A DNA stretch of 64,000 nucleotides from NCBI RefSeq assembly GCF_033546935.1, contig NZ_CP137854.1, positions 4,526,001 through 4,590,000 of the forward strand, written 5' to 3'. The position numbers and the translations under genes are program-made. A model generated the notes under the pieces. The model searched no databases, was not told where the DNA came from, and saw only the letters and a list, made by a program, of their open reading frames with translations. The stretch comes from Xylophilus sp. GOD-11R (GTDB taxonomy: Bacteria; Pseudomonadota; Gammaproteobacteria; Burkholderiales; Burkholderiaceae_C). Shown here piece after piece: positions 37,342 through 46,190 of the stretch. Within the stretch, counting starts at the first letter, position 1. Every line of letters begins with the position of its first letter.

Positions 37342-38682
37342 ATGCGAAGGTTTTCTCTGCCAAAACTGATGATCAGCCTGCCCGCCGCGGTCCTCGCGGC
37401 CGTGGTGCTGGTGGGCATCAACGAGACGGGATACCGGCGCTCCACCGAAGCGCTCGAAGAGATCGAACGTGCCCAGCAGACCCGTGTCGAACTCAGCCGG
37501 CTGCTGCAGCAGATGCTCGACGCGGAAACCGGCCAGCGCGGCTTTCTGCTGACCGGCGACGAGCGCTACCTGCAGCCCTACAGCGGCGCGACCGCCGGCC
37601 TCAACCAGACCATCGACCGGCTGCGCAACTCCTACCTCAAGACGCCCGAAGAGATCGGCAAGCTGGCCGAACTGTCGCGCAACATCTCCCGCAAGCTCGC
37701 CGAGATGGACCTCAGCGTGCGGCTGCGCAAGCAGGGCAACGATGAAGCCTGGCGCTTCATCCTGCTGACGGACGTCGGGCGCGAGCACATGGATTCGATC
37801 CGTGCCCAGGTCACCCAGCTGGTGGAGAGCCGCTCGCAGGCGGTCGATGCGGGCCAGCGGCAGGTGGTTCAGGCGCTGCAACTGGCCAGGCTCGGCATCG
37901 CGGCCGTGGCGCTGATCGGCCTGCTGGCGTTCTACATGTACCTGCGCCAGACCCGCGCGCTCGAAATCGCCGGACGCCAGCAGCAGGAAGAACTCAAGCG
38001 CGAACGCGATCGCCTGGGCGACCAGGTGCGCGAGCGAACCGCATCGCTCGCCGAACTCGCCACCCATCTCCAGCAGGTGCGCGAGGACGAACGCGCCTAC
38101 CTGGCGCGGGAGCTGCACGACGAGCTCGGCTCGCTGCTGACTGCGGCCAAGCTCGACGTGGCTCGCATCAAGTCCAAGATCGGGCCGGACAACGTCGAGC
38201 TGCAGGCCCGGCTTCAGCATCTGACCGAAACGCTCAACAGCGGCATCGCGCTCAAGCGCAACATCATCGAAGACCTGCGGCCATCATCGCTCTCCAACCT
38301 GGGGCTGGTGGCCGCGCTGGAAATCCTGGCGCGCGAAACCGGTGACCGCAACAACCTCAGCATCCACTGCCGTCTCGAGAAACCGCCGCTCGACGACTCC
38401 GCCCAACTGACGGTTTACCGCATGGTCCAGGAGGCGTTGACCAACATCAGCAAGTACGCCCATGCGCACGAGGTGCAGGTGCGGGTCGGCGTGCATCCGA
38501 CCTATGTGCTCGTCGAGATCCAGGACGACGGGGCGGGCTTCGAGAAAGAACGCATCGACCCGTCCACCCATGGACTGCAGGGCATGCGCCACCGGGTCGA
38601 AACCGCCGGCGGAAGGCTCACGATCACGACCGCTCCGGGCGCCGGCACGCGCGTCACCGCAACGTTGCCGCACTCCGCCTGA
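37342..38682 (+). CDS. Sensor histidine kinase with CHASE3 domain (NarL-type)
   Basis: A membrane sensor kinase of about 446 residues. TM1 lies near residues 11-25 (ISLPAAVLAAVVLVGI). A periplasmic CHASE3 domain follows with LLQQMLDAETGQRGFLLTGDERYLQPY, TM2 is near residues 180-195 (LGIAAVALIGLLAFYMYL), then a coiled coil. The HisKA_3 region has DERAYLARELHDELGSLLTAAKLDVARIK, with phosphoacceptor His in ELHDELG. The ATPase domain has VYRMVQEALTNISKYAHA and GAGFEKE. The family pairs with LuxR-type regulators, as here. I prefer the ATG at 37342; the frame is open further upstream into the promoter region. Confidence 0.93.
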   Translation: MRRFSLPKLMISLPAAVLAAVVLVGINETGYRRSTEALEEIERAQQTRVELSRLLQQMLDAETGQRGFLLTGDERYLQPYSGATAGLNQTIDRLRNSYLKTPEEIGKLAELSRNISRKLAEMDLSVRLRKQGNDEAWRFILLTDVGREHMDSIRAQVTQLVESRSQAVDAGQRQVVQALQLARLGIAAVALIGLLAFYMYLRQTRALEIAGRQQQEELKRERDRLGDQVRERTASLAELATHLQQVREDERAYLARELHDELGSLLTAAKLDVARIKSKIGPDNVELQARLQHLTETLNSGIALKRNIIEDLRPSSLSNLGLVAALEILARETGDRNNLSIHCRLEKPPLDDSAQLTVYRMVQEALTNISKYAHAHEVQVRVGVHPTYVLVEIQDDGAGFEKERIDPSTHGLQGMRHRVETAGGRLTITTAPGAGTRVTATLPHSA

Positions 38683-38707
38683 AGCGTCCCGCCCGACGGG
38701 TTAGGGC

Positions 38708-38729
38708 GCTAGTCGGTCGCTAGTCGGTC
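38708..38729. repeat. Tandem 11-base direct repeat upstream of the DUF1328 gene
   Basis: GCTAGTCGGTC occurs twice in direct succession (38708-38718 and 38719-38729), in the 188-base gap between the histidine kinase and the first small membrane-protein gene. One helical turn per copy is the spacing of a regulator site, possibly for the adjacent NarL-type regulator. Confidence 0.5.
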
Positions 38730-38870
38730 AACTCCTACAGGGGGCGGCCTCCGGGGATGACACCCCTGCGCGCCAGCAGCCGATCGGGTCCGAAGCCCTC
38801 GGCATCTACGCTATGACCCATGCTGAACAGACCCCTGTTTAGCGGCCAAACCAACCTTGAGGAGAACAAC

Positions 38871-39035
38871 ATGCTGCATTACGCTGTGGTGTTTCTTGTG
38901 ATCGCGCTGATTGCCGCCGTCTTCGGATTCGGTGGCATCGCCGCCGGTGCCGTCGGGATCGCCAAGGTTCTGTTTTTCGTGTTCGTCATCATGGCGATCG
39001 TCAGTTTCGTGGTCAGCCTGGTCCGCCGCGGCTAG
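38871..39035 (+). CDS. DUF1328 small membrane protein (YtjA-like)
   Basis: A 54-residue protein made of two hydrophobic helices ([21 protein letters not shown] and [24 protein letters not shown]) and ending RRG. This is the DUF1328/YtjA pattern with the [15 protein letters not shown] turn. GAGGAG lies six bases upstream of the ATG at 38871. Function is unknown; family members are often stress-induced. It begins a run of small envelope proteins. Confidence 0.9.
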   Translation: MLHYAVVFLVIALIAAVFGFGGIAAGAVGIAKVLFFVFVIMAIVSFVVSLVRRG

Positions 39036-39098
39036 GTCCCGTCACCTGATCGTTTCCCGAGTCCGTCCATCCATCAACAACTGAATCAGGAGCACTTC

Positions 39099-39491
39099 AT
39101 GACCCTCAACACCACCAAGGCCGCCAACACCGTTCGTGACGCTTCGGACGACGCGCTGCAAAGCGCCCAGAGCGCTGTCGAAACCACCCGTGGCTACGCC
39201 AACGAAGCGCTCGACAAGGCTGGCGAAAAGGTGCGCGACCTGCGCGGCAGCGTGGACCCGTTGGTCGACCAGATCACGGCCAAGGTGCAACAGCTGGCCA
39301 GCCGTGGCTTCGAATACGCCCACGACGCCAAGTCGCGTGCCCAGCAGCAGATCACCCGCTACGGCGACGTCACCGGCCGTTATGTGGCCGAGCAGCCGGT
39401 CAAGTCTGTGTTGATCGCCGCGGCCACCGGCGCCGCCATCGCTGCCGCGATCCTGATTGCCACGCGCAGCAACAACCGCAACCGCTACTGA
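39099..39491 (+). CDS. DUF883 family protein (ElaB/YqjD-like)
   Basis: A 130-residue protein with a long amphipathic, Ala/Gln/Lys-rich helical region (residues 1-95) and a C-terminal transmembrane helix (VLIAAATGAAIAAAILIATR) followed by SNNRNRY. This is the layout of ElaB/YqjD, inner-membrane proteins that bind ribosomes and are induced in stationary phase in E. coli. A good AGGAG lies upstream of the ATG. It precedes the YqjE- and YqjK-like genes, matching the yqjCDEK order in outline. Confidence 0.85.
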   Translation: MTLNTTKAANTVRDASDDALQSAQSAVETTRGYANEALDKAGEKVRDLRGSVDPLVDQITAKVQQLASRGFEYAHDAKSRAQQQITRYGDVTGRYVAEQPVKSVLIAAATGAAIAAAILIATRSNNRNRY

Positions 39492-39536
39492 TCCGCGACC
39501 TGACGACCTTCTGCCCGCGACCCGACAAAGACGACC

Positions 39537-39911
39537 ATGCTGCATCCCGTGTTCAAGCTTCTCATCCGCAAGCCGGAACTCGTGATGGAGCATCTGGCAG
39601 GCTACGGCTCGCTGGTCCACGAAGAGGTCTCGGACGTTGGTGTGCAGCTGGGAACCCGGCTTGCAGCATGGGGCGCCATGGTCGTCATGGCGTCGGTCTT
39701 CGTCACGCTCACCGGCGTGGCCGTGATGATCGGGTTTTCGACCGGGGCCTTTCACTGGGCACTGTTGGTCGTACCCCTGATTGCACTTTTGGCCACGCTG
39801 GGTTGCTACCTCTACGCTCGAACACCCATGCCGGCCACCCGATTCGATAGCCTCAAAGCCCAGATCGACGCCGATGTGCAGGCACTGCGCATTGCCGGAG
39901 AAAACCGGTGA
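39537..39911 (+). CDS. YqjE-like phage-holin-superfamily membrane protein
   Basis: A 124-residue protein with a soluble N-terminal part and two central transmembrane helices (MVVMASVFVTLTGVAVMIGF and HWALLVVPLIALLATLGCYLY), the pattern of the 'phage holin family'/YqjE proteins. The charged N-terminus has PVFKLLIRKPELVMEHLAGYGSLVHEEV. The C-terminus is short and polar. It overlaps the next gene by four bases (GTGA) and follows the YqjD-like gene. Confidence 0.8.
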   Translation: MLHPVFKLLIRKPELVMEHLAGYGSLVHEEVSDVGVQLGTRLAAWGAMVVMASVFVTLTGVAVMIGFSTGAFHWALLVVPLIALLATLGCYLYARTPMPATRFDSLKAQIDADVQALRIAGENR

Positions 39912-40405
39912 GCCGCCCCGAAGGCCCCGTCGAGCCGACCGCCAAGCAGCGCCTGCAGGCGACACGCCAGGCCATGATGAACGAGCTCGTTCCGTCCACT
40001 CGCCCCAGCGCGCCCCGAAAGTCGATCGAGCCGCTGGTGCAACGCCCTTCAGCCGACGCCTCCCCAGAACAACTCGGATATGAGGCAGCCATCGGTCAGG
40101 ACGAAGCGGATCGACTGGACACGGGTACCGGATGGTTTTCGGTGGCTCGCCGTTCGCTCAGGGCCTGGTGGGAGTTCCACCCCGTCCGGGTGGTCGGCTC
40201 GATCGCCGAACCGGTGCTGGTCGAATACGCACGGCAGCGCCCGCTCAAGCTCATGGGCATCGCGGCGGGCGTCGGTGCCGTCCTGGTCATCACACGACCG
40301 TGGCGTCTGGTGTCGATCGGCGGCCTCGCTGTCGCGGCACTCAAGTCATCGCAGGTTTCCAACTTCGCCCTGTCGCTGTTAAGCAGCCGGGGTGGCAAAG
40401 GTTAG
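39908..40405 (+). CDS. YqjK-like small membrane protein, hypothetical
   Basis: A 165-residue protein starting at a GTG overlapping the YqjE-like stop. The N-terminal half is polar, with Pro/Arg-rich segments. The C-terminal half has two hydrophobic segments (LMGIAAGVGAVLVIT and IGGLAVAALKSSQVSNFALSLL) separated by RPWRLVS. Sequence similarity to YqjK is weak; position after YqjD- and YqjE-like genes is the main evidence. Function unknown. Confidence 0.7.
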   Translation: MSRPEGPVEPTAKQRLQATRQAMMNELVPSTRPSAPRKSIEPLVQRPSADASPEQLGYEAAIGQDEADRLDTGTGWFSVARRSLRAWWEFHPVRVVGSIAEPVLVEYARQRPLKLMGIAAGVGAVLVITRPWRLVSIGGLAVAALKSSQVSNFALSLLSSRGGKG

Positions 40406-40522
40406 CCATGCAGACCCATTTTTCTTCCATGCCGGGCATCGCGCATCGTGCGACGCGAAATCCGGTCCATCCACTGTCGCACTGATCTTTCGAACAAGAC
40501 TCCACAATCCGAGGACACCATC

Positions 40523-40837
40523 ATGAAGTACGCACGCGCCCTTGCTTTCGCCGCCATCGCCGGCGTCACCGTTGTCACCGCCGGCTGCTCGGTGGCCCGC
40601 CATCAACAGACCGTCGGCTCCTACGTCGACGATGCCGGCATCACCACCGCCGTGAAGGCCAAGATGGCCGAAGACAAGTCGGTCTCTGCTTCTTCCATCA
40701 GCGTCGAGACGCTGAACGGAACGGTGCAGCTGTCGGGCTTCGCCAAGTCGCAAGCCGAGAAGAACCAGGCCGAAGTCATCGCGAAGAACACCAAGAACGT
40801 GCGCGACGTCCGCAACAACATCGTCGTGCGTCCGTAA
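40523..40837 (+). CDS. BON-domain lipoprotein
   Basis: A 104-residue lipoprotein. The signal sequence ends with VVTAGC (lipidated Cys near residue 22). One BON domain follows with VGSYVDDAGITTAVKAKMAED, ISVETLNGTVQLSGFAKS and VRDVRNNIVV, matching OsmY/DolP-type domains that bind phospholipid. It probably protects the outer membrane under stress. GAGG precedes the ATG at 40523. A terminator follows at 40886. Confidence 0.9.
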   Translation: MKYARALAFAAIAGVTVVTAGCSVARHQQTVGSYVDDAGITTAVKAKMAEDKSVSASSISVETLNGTVQLSGFAKSQAEKNQAEVIAKNTKNVRDVRNNIVVRP

Positions 40838-40885
40838 ACAGGACCCCGCGCGGCGCCGGACCGGCCCGCGCGGACCTGACAGGCC

Positions 40886-40922
40886 AGGCAGGCTGGAGTC
40901 ACGACTCCTCGCCTGCCTTTTT
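40886..40922 (+). terminator. Rho-independent terminator after BON-domain gene
   Basis: AGGCAGGC (40886-40893) pairs with GCCTGCCT (40911-40918), with an inner GGAGT/ACTCC stem, followed by a T-run to 40922. It ends the small envelope-protein cluster. Confidence 0.85.
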
Positions 40923-40975
40923 CATGCCGCTCGCAACGGCTCGCCCCTTCCTGTCGTGACCCGAAGCAGAACACC

Positions 40976-42175
40976 ATGAAGATCTTCAATTGCGATAACT
41001 GCGGCCACCCCGTTTTCTTCGAGAACGTGCAGTGCCTGAATTGCGGATGCGCCCTGGCCTTCCTGCCCGACCAGCTGTCGATGGCCGCCCTCCTCGCACC
41101 CGCAGGCCCCGCCGCCGACGGCTCGCCGGGCCTGTGGGTGCGCAGCCATCCGCCCGAGGGCGTGCCGCTGCAATACCGGATGTGCCTCAACCACGACCTG
41201 CACCAGAGCTGCAATTTCGCGGTGCCGCCGGAAGACCCCAACCACCTGTGCGTGTCATGCCGCCAGACGCGTGTATTCCCCGACCTGTCCATCCCGGAAA
41301 ACAGCCAGCGCTGGTACCGAATCGAGGTAGCCAAGCGCCGCCTGTTCTACACACTCGCGCGACTCGGCCTGGCATCGACCACGCCGCCGGCCGCCGGCAG
41401 CATGCAGGACGGACCGGTCTACGAATTCCTCGCCGACGTACCGGGCGGGCCACGCGTGATGACTGGCCACAACCAGGGCCTGATCACGCTCAACATCGCC
41501 GAAGCCGACGACGACGAGCGTGAGCGCCGCCGTGTCCAGCTGGGCGAGCCCTACCGCACACTGCTCGGCCACCTGCGCCATGAGTCGGGGCATTTCTATT
41601 GGGACCGGCTGATCCGCGAGGGCAATCGCATCGATGATTTCCGCGCGGTCTTCGGCGACGAATCGCTCGACTACCAACAGGCGCTGCAGGCCCATTACGC
41701 AGCCGACCACAGCGCCAACGAGTGGCAGGTGGACTTCGTCAGTGCCTATGCCACCTCCCACCCCTGGGAAGACTGGGCAGAGACCTGGGCGCACTATCTG
41801 CACATGGTCGATCTGCTCGAAACTGCTGCGGCCTATGGCACGCAAGTCGAGGTCCCGGGCATGTCGGGCGGCACTGGGAGCGGACCGGACACGGTGACCA
41901 ACCCCTTCTCTTCGGCGGTGACCGACTTCGACCAGCTGGTGCAGCAATGGGTGCCGGTGACCTTGATGCTCAACAGCCTCAACCGCAGCCTGGGTCAGGA
42001 CGACGCCTATCCCTTCGCGCTGTCGCAGGGTGCCCTGCACAAGCTGCGCTTCGTGCACGACGTGATCCACCAGGCGGTCGACATTCCCTTGATCGATGAC
42101 AAGGCCGACATGACCAAGCCGGCCGACTCGCAGCCTGCGGACACGACAGCTCCAGCCGCCGTGCCTGCGGCCTGA
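40976..42175 (+). CDS. Putative zinc-binding metallopeptidase with N-terminal zinc ribbon
   Basis: A 399-residue protein. The N-terminal zinc ribbon is CDNCGHPVFFENVQCLNCGCALAF (two CxxC pairs). A second Cys pair occurs near residue 98 (LCVSCRQTR). The centre has LLGHLRHESGHFYWDRLIRE, a HExxH-like motif written HESGH, followed downstream by conserved Glu in DWAETWAHYLHMVD. This matches the family annotated 'putative zinc-binding metallopeptidase' (Peptidase_Mx type). The C-terminal tail is Ala/Pro-rich. Substrate and role are unknown. It lies between the envelope-stress cluster and coaD. Confidence 0.78.
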   Translation: MKIFNCDNCGHPVFFENVQCLNCGCALAFLPDQLSMAALLAPAGPAADGSPGLWVRSHPPEGVPLQYRMCLNHDLHQSCNFAVPPEDPNHLCVSCRQTRVFPDLSIPENSQRWYRIEVAKRRLFYTLARLGLASTTPPAAGSMQDGPVYEFLADVPGGPRVMTGHNQGLITLNIAEADDDERERRRVQLGEPYRTLLGHLRHESGHFYWDRLIREGNRIDDFRAVFGDESLDYQQALQAHYAADHSANEWQVDFVSAYATSHPWEDWAETWAHYLHMVDLLETAAAYGTQVEVPGMSGGTGSGPDTVTNPFSSAVTDFDQLVQQWVPVTLMLNSLNRSLGQDDAYPFALSQGALHKLRFVHDVIHQAVDIPLIDDKADMTKPADSQPADTTAPAAVPAA

Positions 42176-42178
42176 AAA

Positions 42179-42664
42179 TCAGCGGCCGACCTTGGTCATC
42201 AGCCGCTGATGGACGGCGGGCGACACGAACTTGTCGACCTCGCCGCCCAGTTGCGCGATCTCGCGCACGAAAGTGCTGGAAATGAACTGGTACTTGTCGC
42301 CCGGCGTCAGGAACACGGTTTCGACGTCGGGCATGAGCGTGCGGTTCATGCCGGCGAGCTGGAACTCGTAGTCGAAATCGGTCACGGCCCGCAGGCCACG
42401 CACCATGGCCCGTGCACCGCGCGCGACCACGAAATCGCGCAGCAGCCCGGCAAAACTTTCCACCTCGACATGTCCGTAGGGCGCCACCGCCTCTCGAACC
42501 ATCGCGATGCGTTCCTCCAGCGGAAACATCGTCTTCTTGTGGTGGCCCGCAGCGACCGCCACGATGACCCGGCCGAACAGCTGGGTGGCCCGGCGCACCA
42601 CGTCCTCATGGCCGAGGGTGATCGGGTCGAAGGTGCCGGGGTAGACGGCGATGAGAGGGGCCAT
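42179..42664 (-). CDS. coaD: Phosphopantetheine adenylyltransferase
   Basis: A 161-residue enzyme that makes dephospho-CoA from 4'-phosphopantetheine and ATP. The nucleotidyltransferase T/HxGH motif is in VYPGTFDPITLGHEDVVRRA. RGLRAVTDFDYEFQLAGMNRTL and the ISSTFVRE motif are conserved. It begins the coaD-rsmD-M16-M16-ftsY block but is transcribed away from ftsY, last in its direction. Confidence 0.97.
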   Translation of the reverse strand: MAPLIAVYPGTFDPITLGHEDVVRRATQLFGRVIVAVAAGHHKKTMFPLEERIAMVREAVAPYGHVEVESFAGLLRDFVVARGARAMVRGLRAVTDFDYEFQLAGMNRTLMPDVETVFLTPGDKYQFISSTFVREIAQLGGEVDKFVSPAVHQRLMTKVGR

Positions 42665-42694
42665 TCGGCGATGCTCCTGGATGACGTCGCGCGA

Positions 42695-43297
42695 TTATGG
42701 CGAGCGACGCAGCAGATGCGCATGCACCGCGCCGGCCCGCACATGGCGGTCGAGGGTCCAGCCCAGCGGAGACAGGCGCTCCTCGCTCCAGGCTTCGGGC
42801 GCCTCCAGGTACACACGGCCCTCCGCCGCGAGCCCGACGGCGGCCGCCTTGAGGGCTGCGCCGAACAGGTCGGCCTCAAAGGGCGGATCGATCAGGGCCA
42901 GATCCCAGGCGGCCGGCGCCTCGCGCAGAGCCGCGATGCCGTCGCCGCGCCGCACTTCCACGGTCGGTGCAGACAGACGTGCGGCGATTGCCTTGATGGC
43001 TGCCACCAGCTTCACGTCCTGCTCGCACAGCAGCACCCGTGCCGCGCCGCGCGAGGCGCATTCGAGGCCGAGCGCGCCGCTGCCGGCGAAGGCGTCGATG
43101 CAGCGCCAGCCAGTCAGGTCCTGGCCAAGCCAGTTGAACAGCGTCTCGCGTACGCGGCCCGGCGTGGGGCGCAGGCCGGGAAGATCGGGCACCGGCAGCG
43201 GCGTGCGCTTCCAGGCACCGCCGAGGATGCGCACCTCGCCGGGCCCGCCGTGCGGCCTGGGCGATGCGAGCATCCTGGGATTGCCAGGCTTCCTCAT
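42695..43297 (-). CDS. rsmD: 16S rRNA (guanine(966)-N(2))-methyltransferase
   Basis: A 200-residue SAM-dependent methyltransferase. RILGGAWKRTPLPVPDLPGLRPTPGRVRETLFNWL is the RsmD N-terminal signature. SAM motif I is in CIDAFAGSGALGLECASRGA, and the catalytic DPPF is in LALIDPPFEADLF. The ATG at 43297 overlaps the upstream M16 peptidase stop (ATGA). The frame stays open far upstream, but that is a shadow of the peptidase gene. Confidence 0.95.
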   Translation of the reverse strand: MRKPGNPRMLASPRPHGGPGEVRILGGAWKRTPLPVPDLPGLRPTPGRVRETLFNWLGQDLTGWRCIDAFAGSGALGLECASRGAARVLLCEQDVKLVAAIKAIAARLSAPTVEVRRGDGIAALREAPAAWDLALIDPPFEADLFGAALKAAAVGLAAEGRVYLEAPEAWSEERLSPLGWTLDRHVRAGAVHAHLLRRSP

Positions 43298-44634
43298 GAC
43301 GCACCTCCGACCACCACGGTGACCATGCGCTCGGGCTGCAGCACCCGCTGAAAGGCAGCGCGGATGTCCGCCACACCGACCGCTTCGACCCGTGCGGTCC
43401 AGGTGTCCAGATAGTCGAGCGGCAGGTGGTTCCAGGCGATGTTGGCGACGTTGCCGACCAGCTTGGCATTGCTGTCGAGCCGCAGCGGAAAGCCGCCGAC
43501 GAGGTTGTCCTTGGCGGCCTTCAGCTCCGCCTCGGTCGGGCCGTCGGCCACGAACGTCGCGAGCACCTCGCGAACCACGCCGACCGCCTGAGCGGCCTGG
43601 TCCGGCCGCGTCTGCAGGCCGATGGTGAAGGCGCCCGCGTCGAGTGCCGGGTCGAAGCTCGAATACACGCTGTAGCTCAGCCCCCGCTGTTCGCGCACCT
43701 GCTGGGTGAGGCGCGACACGAAGCCGCCACCGCCGAGGATGTAGTTGCCGACGGTGAGCGCGAAGTAGTCCGGATCGGCGCGGGCGATGCCCGGTTGGCC
43801 GATGTAGACGTGCGCCTGCGCCGACTTGAACGGCTGGCGGATGTCCTGTGCCAGCGCCAGCGGCTGCACGCGCGGCACGGCCGGCAGGGGGGCACAGGCC
43901 TGGGCCTTCAGGCGCGAGAGCAGCGCCGAGGCGAGCTGGTCGGCCTGGCTGCGGTCGAGCGCACCGACGATGCTGATCTTGGCGCCGCAAGGCCGAAGGC
44001 GCGCATGGAATTCGCGCATCGCGGCGGTAGTGATGGCCTGCAGGCTGGCTTCGGTGGTTTCGCTGCCGTAGGGATGTTGGCCGAAGACCGCCTTGTCGTA
44101 GAGACGGGCCGCGCGCGTGCCGGGCCGCGTCTCGGCCTCGCGCAAGGCGGCGGCGATGCGTTGGCGCTCGGTGGTCCAGACCGCATCGGGGAACGAGGGT
44201 TCGCCGATCTGGCGTGCCGCGAGCGCGGCAGCTCGGGCCAGCAGCGCCGGGTCGGCGAGCGAGCGCAGTGTGAAGCTGAAGCGGTCGTTGCCCGCTCCCG
44301 CGCCGAACTGCGCACCGAGGTCGGCCCAGGCGTCGTCGAGCGCGTCCTCGTTCATCGGGGGCGCGTTGCCATCGGCGCGCACACCCTTGTCGAGCATGCC
44401 GGCGGTGACGCTGGCGAGGCCGGCCATCGGCGCGGGTTCACGGCGCGAGCCGGCGTCGAAGTCGATCTGCGCGTCGATGATGGGCACCGCCCGGCTTTCG
44501 ACGAAGAACACTTCGGCGCCGTCGGGGCGCGACCAGTGCTCGATCGGCAAGGCCGCATGCGCGGTGGCGGCCATCACGGCCAGGCAGGCGGCGAGCAGGC
44601 GCAGGCCGATGGAGAGAGAGGGTCGTGCCAGCAT
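43294..44634 (-). CDS. M16 family peptidase-like protein, lacking HxxEH
   Basis: A 446-residue M16 protein with a signal peptide (LSIGLRLLAACLAVMAATAHA). The first half lacks the HxxEH zinc motif expected near residue 70, where it reads GLASVTAGMLDKG. The second half has YILGGGGFVSRLTQQVREQRGLSYSVYSSF, the family's substrate-binding R/Y motif. It is probably the non-catalytic partner of the upstream M16 protease, as in many two-gene systems. I prefer the ATG at 44634, which has AGGA upstream; a TTG at 44655 would overlap the upstream stop. Confidence 0.9.
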   Translation of the reverse strand: MLARPSLSIGLRLLAACLAVMAATAHAALPIEHWSRPDGAEVFFVESRAVPIIDAQIDFDAGSRREPAPMAGLASVTAGMLDKGVRADGNAPPMNEDALDDAWADLGAQFGAGAGNDRFSFTLRSLADPALLARAAALAARQIGEPSFPDAVWTTERQRIAAALREAETRPGTRAARLYDKAVFGQHPYGSETTEASLQAITTAAMREFHARLRPCGAKISIVGALDRSQADQLASALLSRLKAQACAPLPAVPRVQPLALAQDIRQPFKSAQAHVYIGQPGIARADPDYFALTVGNYILGGGGFVSRLTQQVREQRGLSYSVYSSFDPALDAGAFTIGLQTRPDQAAQAVGVVREVLATFVADGPTEAELKAAKDNLVGGFPLRLDSNAKLVGNVANIAWNHLPLDYLDTWTARVEAVGVADIRAAFQRVLQPERMVTVVVGGAS

Positions 44635-44651
44635 GGATGTCCTGCGTTCGT

Positions 44652-46163
44652 TCAATGGACCACCGCGCCCGGACGGGCTTCATCGGCTTGCGTGCGCGGA
44701 AGCTTGGCCGGATCGCGCGGCAAAGGCACCAGGGTGCCGACGGTCAGCTGGTCGTCGCCGAAATAGCGCGACGCCACCGACTTCAGTTGATCGGAGGTGA
44801 CGGTTTCCAGCCGGTCGAGCAGCTGGCTGTCGGCGTCCGGCGGCAGGCCCTGGACCCAGTTGCTGCCGAGGTCGCGCGCCTGCGAGAAAACCGAGTCGCG
44901 CTGGAAGATCTCGCCCGCACGCCATTGCGTCTTGACCCGGCGCAGCTCGGCCTCGTCGACGCCCTCGCGGGCGATGCGCGCCACCTCGCCGCGCAGCGCG
45001 GCTTCCAGCTGGGCAGCCGTGTGGCCCTGGGCCGGGATGCCGGCGAGGTAGAACACCCGAGGGCCGCGCGCCACCGGCGAATAGGAGGCGTCGACGCCAT
45101 CGGCCACGCGCTTGGGGCCACGTGCCAGGGTGCGTCCGAGGCGGGCACCGGAGTAGCCGTCGAGCACGGCCGACAGCATGGTCAGTGCCAGAGCGTCCTG
45201 CGAATCCGGGGTCTTGATCGCGTCGGGCTCCAGCGATTCGAGCCCGGGCGCGCGGAACGCCATCGCCACGTAAGCCTGGTCGGCCGGCGCGCGGAAGTCG
45301 AACCGGCGCATGCCCACCTGTGGCGGCTCGGGGCGCGGCTTGCGCGCGGGCACCGCCGCCGAGCTTGCGCGGCCGTAGGTCTGCTCCGCCCAATCGCGCA
45401 CCTGCTGCACATCGACATCGCCAGCGATGACCACCGCTGCATTGGCCGGCACATACCAGCGCCGATAGAAGTCGCGCACGTCTTCAGCGGTGAAGGCGGC
45501 GATGTCACCCATCCAGCCGACCACCGGCCGGTGGTAGGGCGACGCGGTCCAGATCTGCGCGGAGAGCGCCTCGTAGAGCCGGCTGCGCGGGTTGTCTTCG
45601 GTGCGCATGCGGCGCTCTTCGGCGACGACTTCGCGCTCTTTCAGAAACTCCGCGTCGGGCCAACTGTTGTGCGCGAAGCGGTCGGCTTCGAGCTTCATCA
45701 CGTCCTGCAGGCGATTGACCGGTACCTGCTGGTAGTAGCCGGTGTAGTCGGCGGTGGTGAAGGCGTTCTCCCGACCACCCAGCGCCGCGACCCGCCGCGA
45801 GAACTCGCCGACCGGCACGTCCGGCGTGCCCTTGAACATCATGTGCTCGAGCATGTGGGCGATGCCCGAGATGCCGTCGACTTCGTCCATGGCGCCGGCG
45901 CGCACCCACAGCATGTTGACCGCCGTCGGGGCTCGGCGGTCGACGCGCACGATGAGCGTCATGCCGTTGGACAGGGTGAACTGCTGCGTCTCGGCCCGCA
46001 CGGCCGGGCGTGCCGGGGATGCGAGCGCCGACCCGGAAGGCGGCGTGTCGGGGCCCGTGGGTTGGGCGACGGCATGTGCCGTCGCAACGACCATGGCGGT
46101 CAGGAAAAGCAGGCCGCGCGAAGCACGACGGGCGGCTCTGCCGCGCTCGAATAGTCGTTTCAT
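44652..46163 (-). CDS. M16 family zinc protease
   Basis: A 503-residue processing-peptidase-like protease. The signal peptide lies in the first 34 residues (LFLTAMVVATAHAVAQ). The inverted zinc motif HxxEH is in GISGIAHMLEHMMFKGTPD, with the downstream Glu in LKEREVVAEERRMR. The second half has LGRTLARGPKRVADGVDASYSP. It likely acts in the periplasm. The ATG at 46163 is 27 bases from the divergent ftsY start. It pairs with the HxxEH-less paralogue just downstream. Confidence 0.94.
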   Translation of the reverse strand: MKRLFERGRAARRASRGLLFLTAMVVATAHAVAQPTGPDTPPSGSALASPARPAVRAETQQFTLSNGMTLIVRVDRRAPTAVNMLWVRAGAMDEVDGISGIAHMLEHMMFKGTPDVPVGEFSRRVAALGGRENAFTTADYTGYYQQVPVNRLQDVMKLEADRFAHNSWPDAEFLKEREVVAEERRMRTEDNPRSRLYEALSAQIWTASPYHRPVVGWMGDIAAFTAEDVRDFYRRWYVPANAAVVIAGDVDVQQVRDWAEQTYGRASSAAVPARKPRPEPPQVGMRRFDFRAPADQAYVAMAFRAPGLESLEPDAIKTPDSQDALALTMLSAVLDGYSGARLGRTLARGPKRVADGVDASYSPVARGPRVFYLAGIPAQGHTAAQLEAALRGEVARIAREGVDEAELRRVKTQWRAGEIFQRDSVFSQARDLGSNWVQGLPPDADSQLLDRLETVTSDQLKSVASRYFGDDQLTVGTLVPLPRDPAKLPRTQADEARPGAVVH

Positions 46164-46190
46164 AGAATGGTTGATTCTAAGAACGCGCCC

